Positions 1-7,297 of a DNA stretch of 33,933 nucleotides are shown in pieces. Position numbers and translations under genes: made by a program. The stretch spans positions 1 through 33,933 of the forward strand of contig VBEZ01000164.1 of the NCBI GenBank assembly GCA_005882255.1. Reading direction: 5' to 3'. The notes under the pieces are model-generated. The model was not told the origin of the DNA. It ran no database searches and saw nothing but the letters and a program-made list of their open reading frames with translations. Each line of letters starts with the position of its first letter. The stretch's first letter is position 1. The DNA comes from Chloroflexota bacterium (GTDB taxonomy: Bacteria; Chloroflexota; Limnocylindria; P2-11E).

Positions 1-1011
1 CAGTTCGACCACCGGCGAAGGGGCGAGCTCCGCGACGGCGTCGTAGAGCGCCACGATGCGGGGCCAGTCGGTCTCGGCTGCGGTGGTCGCTCGTGCGTGG
101 CACGCGGCGATCGCCGCCTGAAGCGCATACGGGCCCATCGCGCCCCCGAGCCTTTCGGCGCGCTCGAGCGCCGCGAGGCCGCGACGGATGAGCAGGCGGT
201 CCCACCGCGTCCGGTCCTGATCGAGCAGGAGGACGGGCTCGCCGGACGGTCCGACACGAGCATGCAGACGTGACGCGTGGATCTCCATCAGCGCGACGAG
301 CCCGTGGACTTCCGGCTCGGTCGGTGTGAGCTCGGCCAGGATGCGTCCCAGACGCAGTGCGTCCTCGCACAGCGCCGGGCGGACCCAGTCCTCGCCCGCG
401 GTCGCGGAATAGCCCTCGTTGAAGATCAGGTAGATCACTTCGAGGACGGATGCCAGGCGCGCAACACGCTCAGCGCCGCCCGGGACCTCGAACCTGACGT
501 GCGCCTCGGCGAGGGTCCGCTTCGCGCGCACGATGCGCTGGGCGATGCTCGATACCGGAACGAGGAACCCGCGCGCGATCTCCTCTGTTGTCAGACCGCC
601 GAGCACGCGAAGGGTGAGCGCGACGCGCGCGTCCTTCGAGAGGACGGGATGGCACGCCATGAAGATGAGGCCGAGAAGATCATCCCCGACGTCCTCGTCC
701 AGCGTGGTGTCCAAGTCCGTGCTGTCCTGCTCGCGCTCGACCTCACGTCCGAGCTCCTCGTACTTGCGCTCGAGCGTCTTGCGTCGCCGGATCAGGTCGG
801 TCGCGCGGTGCCTCGCCGTCGCCATCAGCCAGCCGCCAGGCCTCTCCGGCACGCCTGAGGTGGGCCACTGCTCGAGCGCGGCCACGAGTGCGTCCTGCGC
901 GAGCTCCTCGGCCGTGCCGATGTCGCCGACGATGCGAGCCAGCCCGGCGATGAGCCGGGCCGACTCGATCCGCCAGATCGCTTCGATCGCGGGGTGAGCT
1001 CCGGACGCTAT
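1..1011 (-). CDS. ECF42-type RNA polymerase sigma factor, partial at the C-terminus
   Basis: An extracytoplasmic-function sigma factor read on the minus strand and cut by the window start. The N-terminal sigma-2 region reads AIEAIWRIESARLIAGLARI, then AEELAQDALVAALEQWP and WLMATARHRATDLIRRR. The sigma-4 helix-turn-helix (GGLTTEEIARGFLVPVSSIA) follows near residues 130-150. A long C-terminal extension contains VIYLIFNEGYSAT and further helices, typical of the DUF6596/TPR-like tail of the ECF42 group. That tail is known to be needed for activity in this group, in place of an anti-sigma factor. The gene lies 13 bases after a DGPF protein, the classic ECF42 partner. No ATG, GTG or TTG lies between the upstream in-frame stop and the conserved N-terminus. 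The best-placed start is ATA at 1011, eight bases after an AAGGAG. The family assignment is firm; the start is an inference. Confidence 0.85.
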   Translation of the reverse strand, partial: MASGAHPAIEAIWRIESARLIAGLARIVGDIGTAEELAQDALVAALEQWPTSGVPERPGGWLMATARHRATDLIRRRKTLERKYEELGREVEREQDSTDLDTTLDEDVGDDLLGLIFMACHPVLSKDARVALTLRVLGGLTTEEIARGFLVPVSSIAQRIVRAKRTLAEAHVRFEVPGGAERVARLASVLEVIYLIFNEGYSATAGEDWVRPALCEDALRLGRILAELTPTEPEVHGLVALMEIHASRLHARVGPSGEPVLLLDQDRTRWDRLLIRRGLAALERAERLGGAMGPYALQAAIAACHARATTAAETDWPRIVALYDAVAELAPSPVVEL

Positions 1012-1024
1012 CGGGATCGCTCCT

Positions 1025-1372
1025 TCACACGCCCTCGCTCATCGAGATCTCACGGATCTCGAAGGTCCCGCCGTCGTAGGGTGCCCGCTTGAGCCACTCG
1101 AGGGCCTCGTCGATCGAGCGCACCTGCCACAGCCAGTACCCAGCCACGAGCTCCTTGCTCTCCGCGAATGGACCGTCGATGACCGTGCGCTTCTTCCCGT
1201 CGAACCGTACGCGCTTGCCCTCTGAGCTCGGGGAGAGGCGGCCGGCTCCGATCACCACGCCCGCCTTGACGAGCTCTTCGTTGAACCTCTGATACTCGGC
1301 CATCGCCTCCGCCGTCGGCGGGCTCGCGGCCGCGCTCTGATTGCCTTCCTTCGCCAGGATCAGCACACGCAT
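1025..1372 (-). CDS. YCII-related (DGPF domain) protein, ECF42 partner
   Basis: A 115-residue single-domain protein of the YCII/DGPF family. It starts MRVLILAKEGNQSA and carries the diagnostic VIDGPFAESKELVAGYWLW, followed by SIDEALEWLKRAP. Members have a ferredoxin-like fold; their biochemical role is mostly unknown, but they are routinely encoded with ECF42 sigma factors and are regulated by them. I chose the ATG at 1372 over an ATG 30 bases upstream because GAGGAG lies seven bases before it and because the protein then starts at the conserved first beta strand. The sigma gene follows 13 bases downstream, so the two are probably cotranscribed. Confidence 0.85.
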   Translation of the reverse strand: MRVLILAKEGNQSAAASPPTAEAMAEYQRFNEELVKAGVVIGAGRLSPSSEGKRVRFDGKKRTVIDGPFAESKELVAGYWLWQVRSIDEALEWLKRAPYDGGTFEIREISMSEGV

Positions 1373-1440
1373 CTCTATCTCCTCATATTGGACGTAATCC
1401 ATAGCGTCTTCGTTCGGGTTGATCGGGCCTCATCCATATA

Positions 1441-1466
1441 TCGAATGGCACGGAGCCTTTTCGACA
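1441..1466 (-). promoter_or_regulatory. Candidate ECF42-dependent promoter
   Basis: Read on the minus strand, TGTCGA (1466-1461) is followed after 17 bases by CGAT (1443-1440). As I recall the literature, ECF42 promoters carry TGTCGA at -35 and CGA/TC at -10. The element lies about 70 bases upstream of the DGPF gene start, so it would drive the DGPF-sigma operon and make it autoregulated. The -35 match is exact and the -10 match is partial. Confidence 0.55.
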
Positions 1467-1510
1467 GGACCGATCACGTAAGTGTCCAGCGTGCTGTACA
1501 CACCCCTGCC

Positions 1511-1537
1511 GCACTTCAAGTGCACCCTCCCACTTGC
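1511..1537. promoter_or_regulatory. Inverted-repeat operator candidate
   Basis: GCACTT-C-AAGTGC at 1511-1523 is a perfect hexamer inverted repeat. A third related half-site, CACTTGC, lies at 1531-1537. The element sits 26-52 bases before the ATG of a hydrolase fused to a LuxR-type DNA-binding domain, so autoregulation by that protein is possible. No binding site for this protein family is known to me that would confirm it. Confidence 0.35.
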
Positions 1538-1562
1538 GACCGGCCGTACGATTTCGCGTGCG

Positions 1563-2675
1563 ATGGTGGTCCATCCCTCACCGGCCCGGCCTGTCGCGGC
1601 CGCCTTCGAACAGGAGATCAGATTCTGTCGGGGGCAGGACGGCCTGCGTCTGGCGTACGCGATCCACGGCAGCGGCCCGCCGCTGGTCGTCGTCTCGTGC
1701 TGGCTCAGCCACCTCCAACACGACTGGCAGAGCCCGGTCTGGCGACACTTCCTCGACCAGCTTGGCGCGATCGCGACCGTCGTCCGCTACGACGAGCGGG
1801 GCTTCGGCATGTCCGATTGGACCGTCGATGACTTCTCGCTCGAGGCGCGCGTCGGAGATCTCGAGGCAGTGCTCGCCGCGACCGGGCTGGAGCGGTTCGC
1901 GCTGCTCGGGATGTCGGGCGGCTCCGCCGTCGCGATGGCGTACGCGACCCGACACCCGGAGCGTATGAGCCGGCTGATCCTCTATGGCACCGTCTGCGGC
2001 GAGCCCGTCACCTTGTCGCCTGATGAATCGGCCGAAGAGGAGACGTATCGCAGCATGATCCGGGTCGGTTGGGCGAGAGAGGACGCGGACTTCCGGCGCG
2101 TCTTCACGAAGCGCTTCATTCCTGACGCGACCGAGGAGCAGATGCGTTGGTTCGACGATCTCCAGCGGATGTCGACGTCGCCCGCCAACGCCGTGGCCAG
2201 CCGGATCGCCCGCCAGCAAGTGGACATCATCGACGACCTGCCACGCATCGCGGCACCGACCATCGTCCTGCAGGCGGTCGGCGATCGGTCGACGACGTTC
2301 GACAACGCGGTGAGCGTGTCGTCGCGGATCCCCGGAGCGCGCCTCGTCTCGCTCGACAGCCGCAACCACATCCTTCTGGCCGACGAGCCGGCTTGGCGCG
2401 TGTTCATCGACGAGGTGTCGGCGTTCCTCGAGCCCGAGCGTCGGGCCCGCGACGAACGAACGACTGATCGGCCCACCGAGGAGCTCTCACCTCGCGAGCT
2501 CGACATCCTTCGGCTGGCCGCCGAGGGCCGGACGAACGACGAGATCGCCATCGCGCTCACCCTGAGCGTCCGGACAGTGGAGCGTCACCTCTCGAATACC
2601 TACGCGAAGCTCGGGTTGAGCGGCCGCGTCGCGCGCGCCGCCGCTGTCGCGGCGTACCTAAAACATCAGGTCTGA
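1563..2675 (+). CDS. Alpha/beta hydrolase fused to a LuxR-type helix-turn-helix
   Basis: A 370-residue fusion. Residues 15-290 form an alpha/beta-hydrolase fold: an oxyanion-side strand PPLVVVSCWLSH, the YDERGFGMSDW motif, the nucleophile elbow GMSGGS with Ser118, an acid at Asp241 (VGDRS) and the catalytic His269 (SRNHILL). Residues about 300-365 are a LuxR/GerE DNA-binding domain (LSPRELDILRLAAEGRTNDE, then SVRTVERHLSNTYAKLGLSG). Such proteins probably bind or hydrolyse a small molecule and regulate transcription, but neither ligand nor target is known here. The ATG at 1563 is preferred to the upstream GTG at 1482, because the added 27 residues lack conserved features and overlap the operator-like repeat. 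The protein is encoded alone, divergent from the DGPF-sigma operon. Confidence 0.85.
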   Translation: MVVHPSPARPVAAAFEQEIRFCRGQDGLRLAYAIHGSGPPLVVVSCWLSHLQHDWQSPVWRHFLDQLGAIATVVRYDERGFGMSDWTVDDFSLEARVGDLEAVLAATGLERFALLGMSGGSAVAMAYATRHPERMSRLILYGTVCGEPVTLSPDESAEEETYRSMIRVGWAREDADFRRVFTKRFIPDATEEQMRWFDDLQRMSTSPANAVASRIARQQVDIIDDLPRIAAPTIVLQAVGDRSTTFDNAVSVSSRIPGARLVSLDSRNHILLADEPAWRVFIDEVSAFLEPERRARDERTTDRPTEELSPRELDILRLAAEGRTNDEIAIALTLSVRTVERHLSNTYAKLGLSGRVARAAAVAAYLKHQV

Positions 2676-2778
2676 TCGCCGCCTGCGTGTCAGCCGCCAT
2701 CGGCGGCGAAAGTTCGCACGCTCGATTGGGTAGTGGCACGGTTCCGCCGAGCGCGTCGCCTCGCGTACGGTCCGCCCA

Positions 2779-2796
2779 GCTGTCCTGACGGACAGC
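2779..2796 (+). promoter_or_regulatory. Hairpin next to the OsmC ribosome binding site
   Basis: GCTGTCC-TGAC-GGACAGC forms a perfect 7-bp stem with a 4-base loop. It ends two bases before the GGAGG of the downstream OsmC gene. It could affect ribosome access or protect the mRNA 5' end. The role is speculative. Confidence 0.35.
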
Positions 2797-2809
2797 GCGG
2801 AGGTGTGTG

Positions 2810-3313
2810 ATGAACGCAACCGTGCTCGCGGAAACCGAGGCTCGCTTCAAGGCCGATCCGTCAACGGCGCGATCGAAGCCAACGGTAACGGCGTCCCTGG
2901 TGAATGGGCGGGCGTGCCTGTCGGCGGGTCCCTTCAACTGGGACGCCGATCTGCCACTCACCCTTGGCGGTCAGAACCTCGCACCCAGTCCGACGGCGTA
3001 CCTGCTCGGAGCGCTCGCCGGGTGCGCGGTCGCTTTCCTCAACGACACGCTGGCGCCTCAGTTCGAAGTCGACATCGTCGACGTGACCGCCGTTGCGCGA
3101 TGCTCGTCTGACGCGCGCGGCCTGCTGGCGATCGACGGCGTTGCCCCCGATCTCGCGGATCTCGCGCTCGAGATCCGGGTCTCGTCGCCATCGCCTGAGG
3201 ATCGCGTCGCGGCGATGCTCGCCGCGTGGCGCGAGCGCTGCCCGATCTACCTGGCGCTGATGAAGTCGCAGTCCGTCACGTTGACGATCGCCGGCGGTGC
3301 GCCGGCCGGTTGA
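2810..3313 (+). CDS. OsmC family peroxide-reducing protein
   Basis: A 167-residue OsmC/Ohr-fold protein. OsmC proteins are cytoplasmic thiol peroxidases that reduce organic hydroperoxides with two conserved cysteines. Here the first lies in LLGALAGCAVAFLND, at the start of the central helix, and the second in ERCPIYLALMKS, the position of the resolving cysteine. The N-terminal sheet contains NLAPSPTAYL, the usual run into the helix. I chose the ATG at 2810 over the adjacent GTG at 2807; GGAGG lies at suitable spacing. Its partner reductant and the exact substrate cannot be told from the sequence. The gene stands alone between the hydrolase-LuxR gene and the convergent Ku gene. Confidence 0.85.
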   Translation: MNATVLAETEARFKADPSTARSKPTVTASLVNGRACLSAGPFNWDADLPLTLGGQNLAPSPTAYLLGALAGCAVAFLNDTLAPQFEVDIVDVTAVARCSSDARGLLAIDGVAPDLADLALEIRVSSPSPEDRVAAMLAAWRERCPIYLALMKSQSVTLTIAGGAPAG

Positions 3314-3326
3314 GCTCCGGCGCGGG

Positions 3327-4259
3327 CTACCCCGCGCGTTTGGACGATGGCTTCGATCTCTGCCGCTGCTTTGCGGCCTCGACACTGGTGCGGAGCGCGT
3401 CCATCAGATCGCTGATGTCAGAGACGGCAGACGACGGGATGACGGGCGCTGGGGCCGCTGGCGACTTGCTCCGGAGCAATGTCAGGAGCTCTTCGCGGTA
3501 CGCGTCCGCATGGGTCGTGGGCGACCACGCTGTCGCCATCGCGTCGATGAGCTGACGGGCCATCTTCACCTCGCGCTCCGATACCGCGACGTCGGCCGGT
3601 CGCACGCCAAATTCCGCGGGGTTTCGCACCTCGTCGCCGAAGAACAGTGTCTCGAGGGCGAGAGTGGTCTCCAGCGGTCGGATCGCGACGAGGTGCGGCT
3701 TGGTCCGCAGAACGAAGCGTCCGATCCCGACCATGCCCGCGCTCTGCAGAGCCTTGAGCAGGAGGACGTAGGGCTTCTCGGCGCCCATCCTGCGCACGGG
3801 CGCGACGTGATAGCTCTTCTCGTAGAAGACCGGGTCGATCTCGGCCAGCTGCACGAATTCCTCGAGCTCGATCGTGCGGCTCCGCTCGGGCGCGAGTGAG
3901 ACGAATTCCTCGTCAGTGATCGTGACGAGGTCACCTTCAGGGAGCTCGACTCCCCGTACCATTTCATCCGCTTCGATCGGTTGGGCACCTCGTGCAGATT
4001 CACGAACACTCTCACGTGCGGACCTGGTCGCCGGGAGTGACTCGGCTTGGGAATCACCAGAGCGCGGCGCGAACGCCGGATCCGGCGCGAACGTCGCTGC
4101 CTCGTCGGCTCGCGTGACTCGCTCGTAGCGGACACGCTTCCCGGTGCGCCGGTCGTACAGATGGAAACGAACGTCCTTCGGCTGCGTTGCCGGATAGAGC
4201 CTCACTGGGATGTTGACGAGTCCGAAGGTGATGCTCCCAGACCACACCGCTTGACCCAT
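3327..4259 (-). CDS. ku: Ku protein for non-homologous end joining
   Basis: A 310-residue bacterial Ku homologue. Homodimeric Ku rings bind DNA double-strand ends and recruit the ligase LigD. The N-terminus MGQAVWSGSITFGLVNIPVR is diagnostic. The core beta-barrel and bridge follow: PEGDLVTITDEEF, ELEEFVQLAEIDPVFYEKSY, KPYVLLLKALQSAGMVGIGR. The C-terminus is short and basic (KQRQRSKPSSKRAG), like tails that help DNA binding. Residues about 52-93 are an Arg/Ser/Ala-rich insert that I do not recognise from typical Ku proteins. An in-frame GTG at 4271 is an alternative start. No ligD gene lies in the window, so the ligase must be encoded elsewhere. The gene converges on osmC with 13 bases between them. 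Confidence 0.93.
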   Translation of the reverse strand: MGQAVWSGSITFGLVNIPVRLYPATQPKDVRFHLYDRRTGKRVRYERVTRADEAATFAPDPAFAPRSGDSQAESLPATRSARESVRESARGAQPIEADEMVRGVELPEGDLVTITDEEFVSLAPERSRTIELEEFVQLAEIDPVFYEKSYHVAPVRRMGAEKPYVLLLKALQSAGMVGIGRFVLRTKPHLVAIRPLETTLALETLFFGDEVRNPAEFGVRPADVAVSEREVKMARQLIDAMATAWSPTTHADAYREELLTLLRSKSPAAPAPVIPSSAVSDISDLMDALRTSVEAAKQRQRSKPSSKRAG

Positions 4260-4352
4260 ATGGCGCGCCACGCTCCCTTTGAAGTCCGCTGCCTAATTGT
4301 CGCTCACGCACCACGCACGGCCAGCGGCACGGACGCGAGCGAGAATATCGTC

Positions 4353-5369
4353 GTGAAAGTCGAGGCCCGGACCGCGGCGGCGCCGGATTCGTTCGAGAGC
4401 CTCGCCGAGCGGCACCGCCGCGAACTCCAGGTCCACTGCTATCGGATGCTCGGCTCGATCCATGACGCCGAGGACGTCGTCCAAGAGGCGCTACTCCGCG
4501 CGTGGCGCGGGCTCGACGGATTCGAAGGACGCACGTCGTTTCGTGGCTGGCTCTACCGGATCGCGACGAATGCCTGTCTCACCGCGCTCTCGCGTCGCGC
4601 GCATGGACGCGTCCTGCCGGAAGACGAAGGCCCTCCGGTCGCCTTTGCGCCGCTTGGCAGCCCGAGCAGCGACGTCGCGTGGCTCGAACCGTATCCGGAT
4701 TCGGCGCTCGAGGGCATCCCGGATGACGCGCCAGGTCCGGACGCGCGATACGAGATGCGTGAAGCGGTGCAGCTCGCGTTCGTCGCGGCCCTTCAAGAGC
4801 TGCCACCTCGTCAGCGCGCGGCGCTCCTCCTGCGCGACGTATTGGGGCTGTCAGCTGCCGAGGCGAGCGCGACCCTCGATGCGTCGGTCGCGTCGACGAA
4901 CAGCGCGCTGCAGCGCGCACGGGCGACGCTCAAGCAGCGGTCATCGGATCGTCGCGACACGTTGCCCGTTTCCGACGAGCGCCAGCGCAGCCTGCTCGTG
5001 CGCTATGTGAAGACCTGGGAGGAGCGCGATATCGACGGCTTCGTCGCGCTGCTCAAGGAGGACGCGGCCTGGAGCATGCCACCGTGGCGTCAGTGGTATG
5101 TCGGCCGGCCGAACATCCGCGCATTCATGGGATGGGCGTGGAGGAGTCGCCGCCGGCAGCTCCTCCTGCCCATTGCGACGAACGGCCAACACGGCTTCGC
5201 GTACTACCGTGCCGAGGCCGAGGGGTCGGAGTGGCAGGCCTTCGCGATCCAGGTGGTCACGCTTCGGGGCGACGCGATCGCCGCGATCACGAACTTCGTT
5301 GACGCCGACCTCTTCAGGCCGTTCGGTCTCCCGAGGGCGCTCCCGGCCGACTACCGCCCAGACCGATGA
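4353..5369 (+). CDS. ECF-like sigma factor with SnoaL-like C-terminal domain (TIGR02960-type)
   Basis: A 338-residue sigma-70 family factor. Region 2 (residues about 17-85) includes HCYRMLGSIHDAEDVVQEAL and WLYRIATNACLTALSRR. Region 4 (about 145-195) includes LQELPPRQRAALLLRDVLGL and ASVASTNSALQRARATLK. Residues about 205-325 form a SnoaL/NTF2-like domain (YVKTWEERDIDGFVALLKED, then AAWSMPPWRQWYVGR). Such C-terminal domains are thought to replace anti-sigma factors by sensing or self-inhibition. The open frame extends upstream to 4047 through the antisense of ku, but homology starts after the GTG at 4353, so I chose that start. A VOC-domain protein follows 44 bases downstream and may be cotranscribed. 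Target promoters are unknown. Confidence 0.85.
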   Translation: MKVEARTAAAPDSFESLAERHRRELQVHCYRMLGSIHDAEDVVQEALLRAWRGLDGFEGRTSFRGWLYRIATNACLTALSRRAHGRVLPEDEGPPVAFAPLGSPSSDVAWLEPYPDSALEGIPDDAPGPDARYEMREAVQLAFVAALQELPPRQRAALLLRDVLGLSAAEASATLDASVASTNSALQRARATLKQRSSDRRDTLPVSDERQRSLLVRYVKTWEERDIDGFVALLKEDAAWSMPPWRQWYVGRPNIRAFMGWAWRSRRRQLLLPIATNGQHGFAYYRAEAEGSEWQAFAIQVVTLRGDAIAAITNFVDADLFRPFGLPRALPADYRPDR

Positions 5370-5413
5370 GTTTCGACCCGAACGCGGGTCGTTATCGGCA
5401 GGAGGTAGTCCAC

Positions 5414-5821
5414 ATGGCACCAACCGCCGTCACCCCGAGCCCGGGCTTCATCTCGATCCAGGTCAGCGACGTAAAACGCTCGGCCGAGTTCTACGAGCAG
5501 CACCTCGGCGCCGTCCGCGACACCTTCGACTTCGGCCCAGACGCCGTCGCGTACGTCGGCTGGCCGACCTTCGGCCTGAGCGCGGCGCGCCGACCAGGTC
5601 AGTCCGGGCCATCGCCCGACACGACCACCATCCAGCTCTGGTGGCGGGCGAGCGACGCGCAGGCGCTCTTCGACAAGGTGAAGGCCGCTGGCGTCCGCAT
5701 CCACGCTGAGCCGTTCGACGGCCCTTTCGGCCGGACATTCACCATGGCCGACCCCGACGGCTACCGGATCACGGTGTACGAGAAGGACCAGCCGCTGTTC
5801 TGGCCGCCCAAGGCGCGCTGA
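5414..5821 (+). CDS. VOC (glyoxalase/bleomycin resistance) family protein
   Basis: A 135-residue protein with the paired beta-alpha-beta-beta-beta modules of the vicinal oxygen chelate fold. The first module reads PGFISIQVSDVKRSAEFYEQ and then HLGAV; the second ends GRTFTMADPDGYRITVYEKD, where the final Glu is a typical metal ligand. Superfamily members include glyoxalases, dioxygenases and antibiotic-binding proteins, so the substrate cannot be assigned. AGGAGG lies eight bases before the ATG at 5414; the upstream ATG overlapping the sigma stop codon lacks such a site. Its position right behind an ECF sigma factor suggests coregulation. Confidence 0.8.
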   Translation: MAPTAVTPSPGFISIQVSDVKRSAEFYEQHLGAVRDTFDFGPDAVAYVGWPTFGLSAARRPGQSGPSPDTTTIQLWWRASDAQALFDKVKAAGVRIHAEPFDGPFGRTFTMADPDGYRITVYEKDQPLFWPPKAR

Positions 5822-5878
5822 CCGACAGACGCGTCGGGTGTTGTCGTCAGGTCGAGCTGCTTCGTCCGTCTTTTGGTG

Positions 5879-6787
5879 ATGGAGCAGCATGGCGTCGTGG
5901 AACCGCGGGGGCCGACTTTCAATCCTGCGTTCGCCCCGCTCGACCGTGTCGTCGTCGGTTGGGTCATTGGTCTCGTGGCGATCACGGGCCTGGGCATGCT
6001 GCCGCTCTACTTCTATCAGCTGGATCTGAGCACGCTTACTTTTTCGACGCCAGTGCCGATCGTCGTGGGCATTGGGATCGAGCTGACGGCGTACGCGCCG
6101 ACGCTCGCCGCGCTTCTGGCCGTGTGGCTCATCCCCGGCGGCGGTGGCGTGCGCAATCTCTTGCGGCCGATCGCACGCTGGCGCGTCGGCGTTGGCTGGT
6201 ACGTGATCGCTTTGGCCGGCCCCACCGGACTCTTCCTCATCGGCGACCTCACCCGGCTCATCCTCGGCCTTCCGCTGCCCGCGATACCGTTCACGTTTCC
6301 CGAGTTGGCGTCGTTCAGCTTGCTTGTCGGCGCCCTGATCGCGGGATCGTTCGGCGAAGAGGTTGGCTGGCGCGGACTCGGCCAGCCACGCCTTCAGACG
6401 CGCTTCGGCGCGCTCACTGCCGCGGTCATCGTGGGCATCCTCTGGAGCGCGTGGCATCTGTGGCCGGTGCTCGCGCCGGGCGGTCTCGGTTCGACCGAAG
6501 CCTCAGATGTCGTCCTGACCTTTGTCCGGCTCATCGCGATGGCGATCGTGTATGCGTGGCTCTACAACAGCACCGGCGGGAGCCTCCTGATCGTCATGCT
6601 CGCGCACGCCGGGCACAACATCGCGGTGCGACTCGTCCCCCTCGACGCCACGCTGCAGCATGGCGATCCGATCGTGACACTGCTGTACGGCCTGGCCGCG
6701 GCGATCGTTGTCGCACTGACTGGGCCCCGGTGGCTCAGCCGCGACACCCGGGCCTTACTGACCCGCGGACCGTCGAGATTCCGTTGA
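5879..6787 (+). CDS. CPBP family intramembrane metalloprotease
   Basis: A 302-residue polytopic membrane protein with about eight hydrophobic segments. The CAAX-protease/bacteriocin-processing (CPBP, formerly Abi) motifs are all present. They are SFGEEVGWRG (paired glutamates and Arg), GILWSAWHLWPV (metal-binding His) and LAHAGHNIAVR (second His and Asn). Bacterial CPBP proteins cleave within membranes in roles such as bacteriocin self-immunity or peptide maturation; the substrate here is unknown. The ATG at 5879 is preceded by in-frame GTG and TTG codons and has only a weak ribosome site, so the exact start is open. The neighbouring genes give no hint of function. Confidence 0.85.
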   Translation: MEQHGVVEPRGPTFNPAFAPLDRVVVGWVIGLVAITGLGMLPLYFYQLDLSTLTFSTPVPIVVGIGIELTAYAPTLAALLAVWLIPGGGGVRNLLRPIARWRVGVGWYVIALAGPTGLFLIGDLTRLILGLPLPAIPFTFPELASFSLLVGALIAGSFGEEVGWRGLGQPRLQTRFGALTAAVIVGILWSAWHLWPVLAPGGLGSTEASDVVLTFVRLIAMAIVYAWLYNSTGGSLLIVMLAHAGHNIAVRLVPLDATLQHGDPIVTLLYGLAAAIVVALTGPRWLSRDTRALLTRGPSRFR

Positions 6788-6791
6788 TCGA

Positions 6792-7273
6792 CTAGAGGCG
6801 AGGCGGGTTATCGCTGTGGATAAGGACGCCGTCCGGCTTGAGAACGCGGCGCTCCTGGCGCGCGATCTCCGCTCGCACTCGATCGTGATCGCGCCGCCGT
6901 GGATACGCCTTGCGGAACTCGGGCGACCCGAAGAGGCGACTGTCCTGAACGCCGTCGAACGAAGCGTCGGCGAGGAAGTCGAGCGCGCCGGGCTGACCGA
7001 GATCGACGCGATGGTGCTCGAAGCGCTCGTCCTCGAGATCGCCGCTGTCGACGGCGACCGGCTCGGCGCCCAGCTCGAGCGCGAGGCGTGCGAACCATGG
7101 CTCGAAGAGCGCGGTACGCTTTCCCGTCGTCGGCGATCGAGGATCCCTTCGAGCTCGGGCTCGCTTTCCATTTTGCGCGCGAGCGCGTAGCCCTCGTCCA
7201 GGCGCGCGAGCGCATGCGCGAGGAGCGCTCGCTCCGCACGAGCTCGTGGCAGACGTCCCAGACGGTCGAACAT
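6792..7273 (-). pseudogene. SAM-dependent methyltransferase-like gene, frame broken
   Basis: Two coding-like halves lie in different minus-strand frames. The 5' half starts at the ATG at 7273 (MFDRLGRLPRARAERALLAH) and runs to PELEGILDR near 7133. The 3' half reads on from TTGKRTALFEPWFARLALEL near 7130. It continues through GAEPVAVDSGDLEDE (the beta-2 acidic loop), SFDGVQDSRLFGSPEF and ERRVLKPDGVLIHSD (post-core strand), ending at 6792. Together they resemble a class I methyltransferase of about 160 residues. The join falls where the glycine-rich SAM-binding motif I should be, so either an indel or a larger deletion has destroyed it, or the sequence contains an error. The start is 24 bases from the divergent CoA-binding gene. 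Confidence 0.6.
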
Positions 7274-7297
7274 CGTGTCGTCCACTACCGTGAGTCC

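Noticed and set aside
277-997. Long plus-strand open frames over the first kilobase
   Set aside because: They are antisense shadows of the ECF42 sigma gene, whose minus-strand translation has clear family motifs.
4047-4352. N-terminal extension of the SnoaL-type sigma factor
   Set aside because: The extension is antisense to ku and has no sigma-family homology; the GTG at 4353 fits the family length.
5351-6457. A 368-codon minus-strand open frame
   Set aside because: Its translation is Arg/Asp/Glu-rich and domain-free. The plus strand there encodes clear VOC and CPBP proteins.
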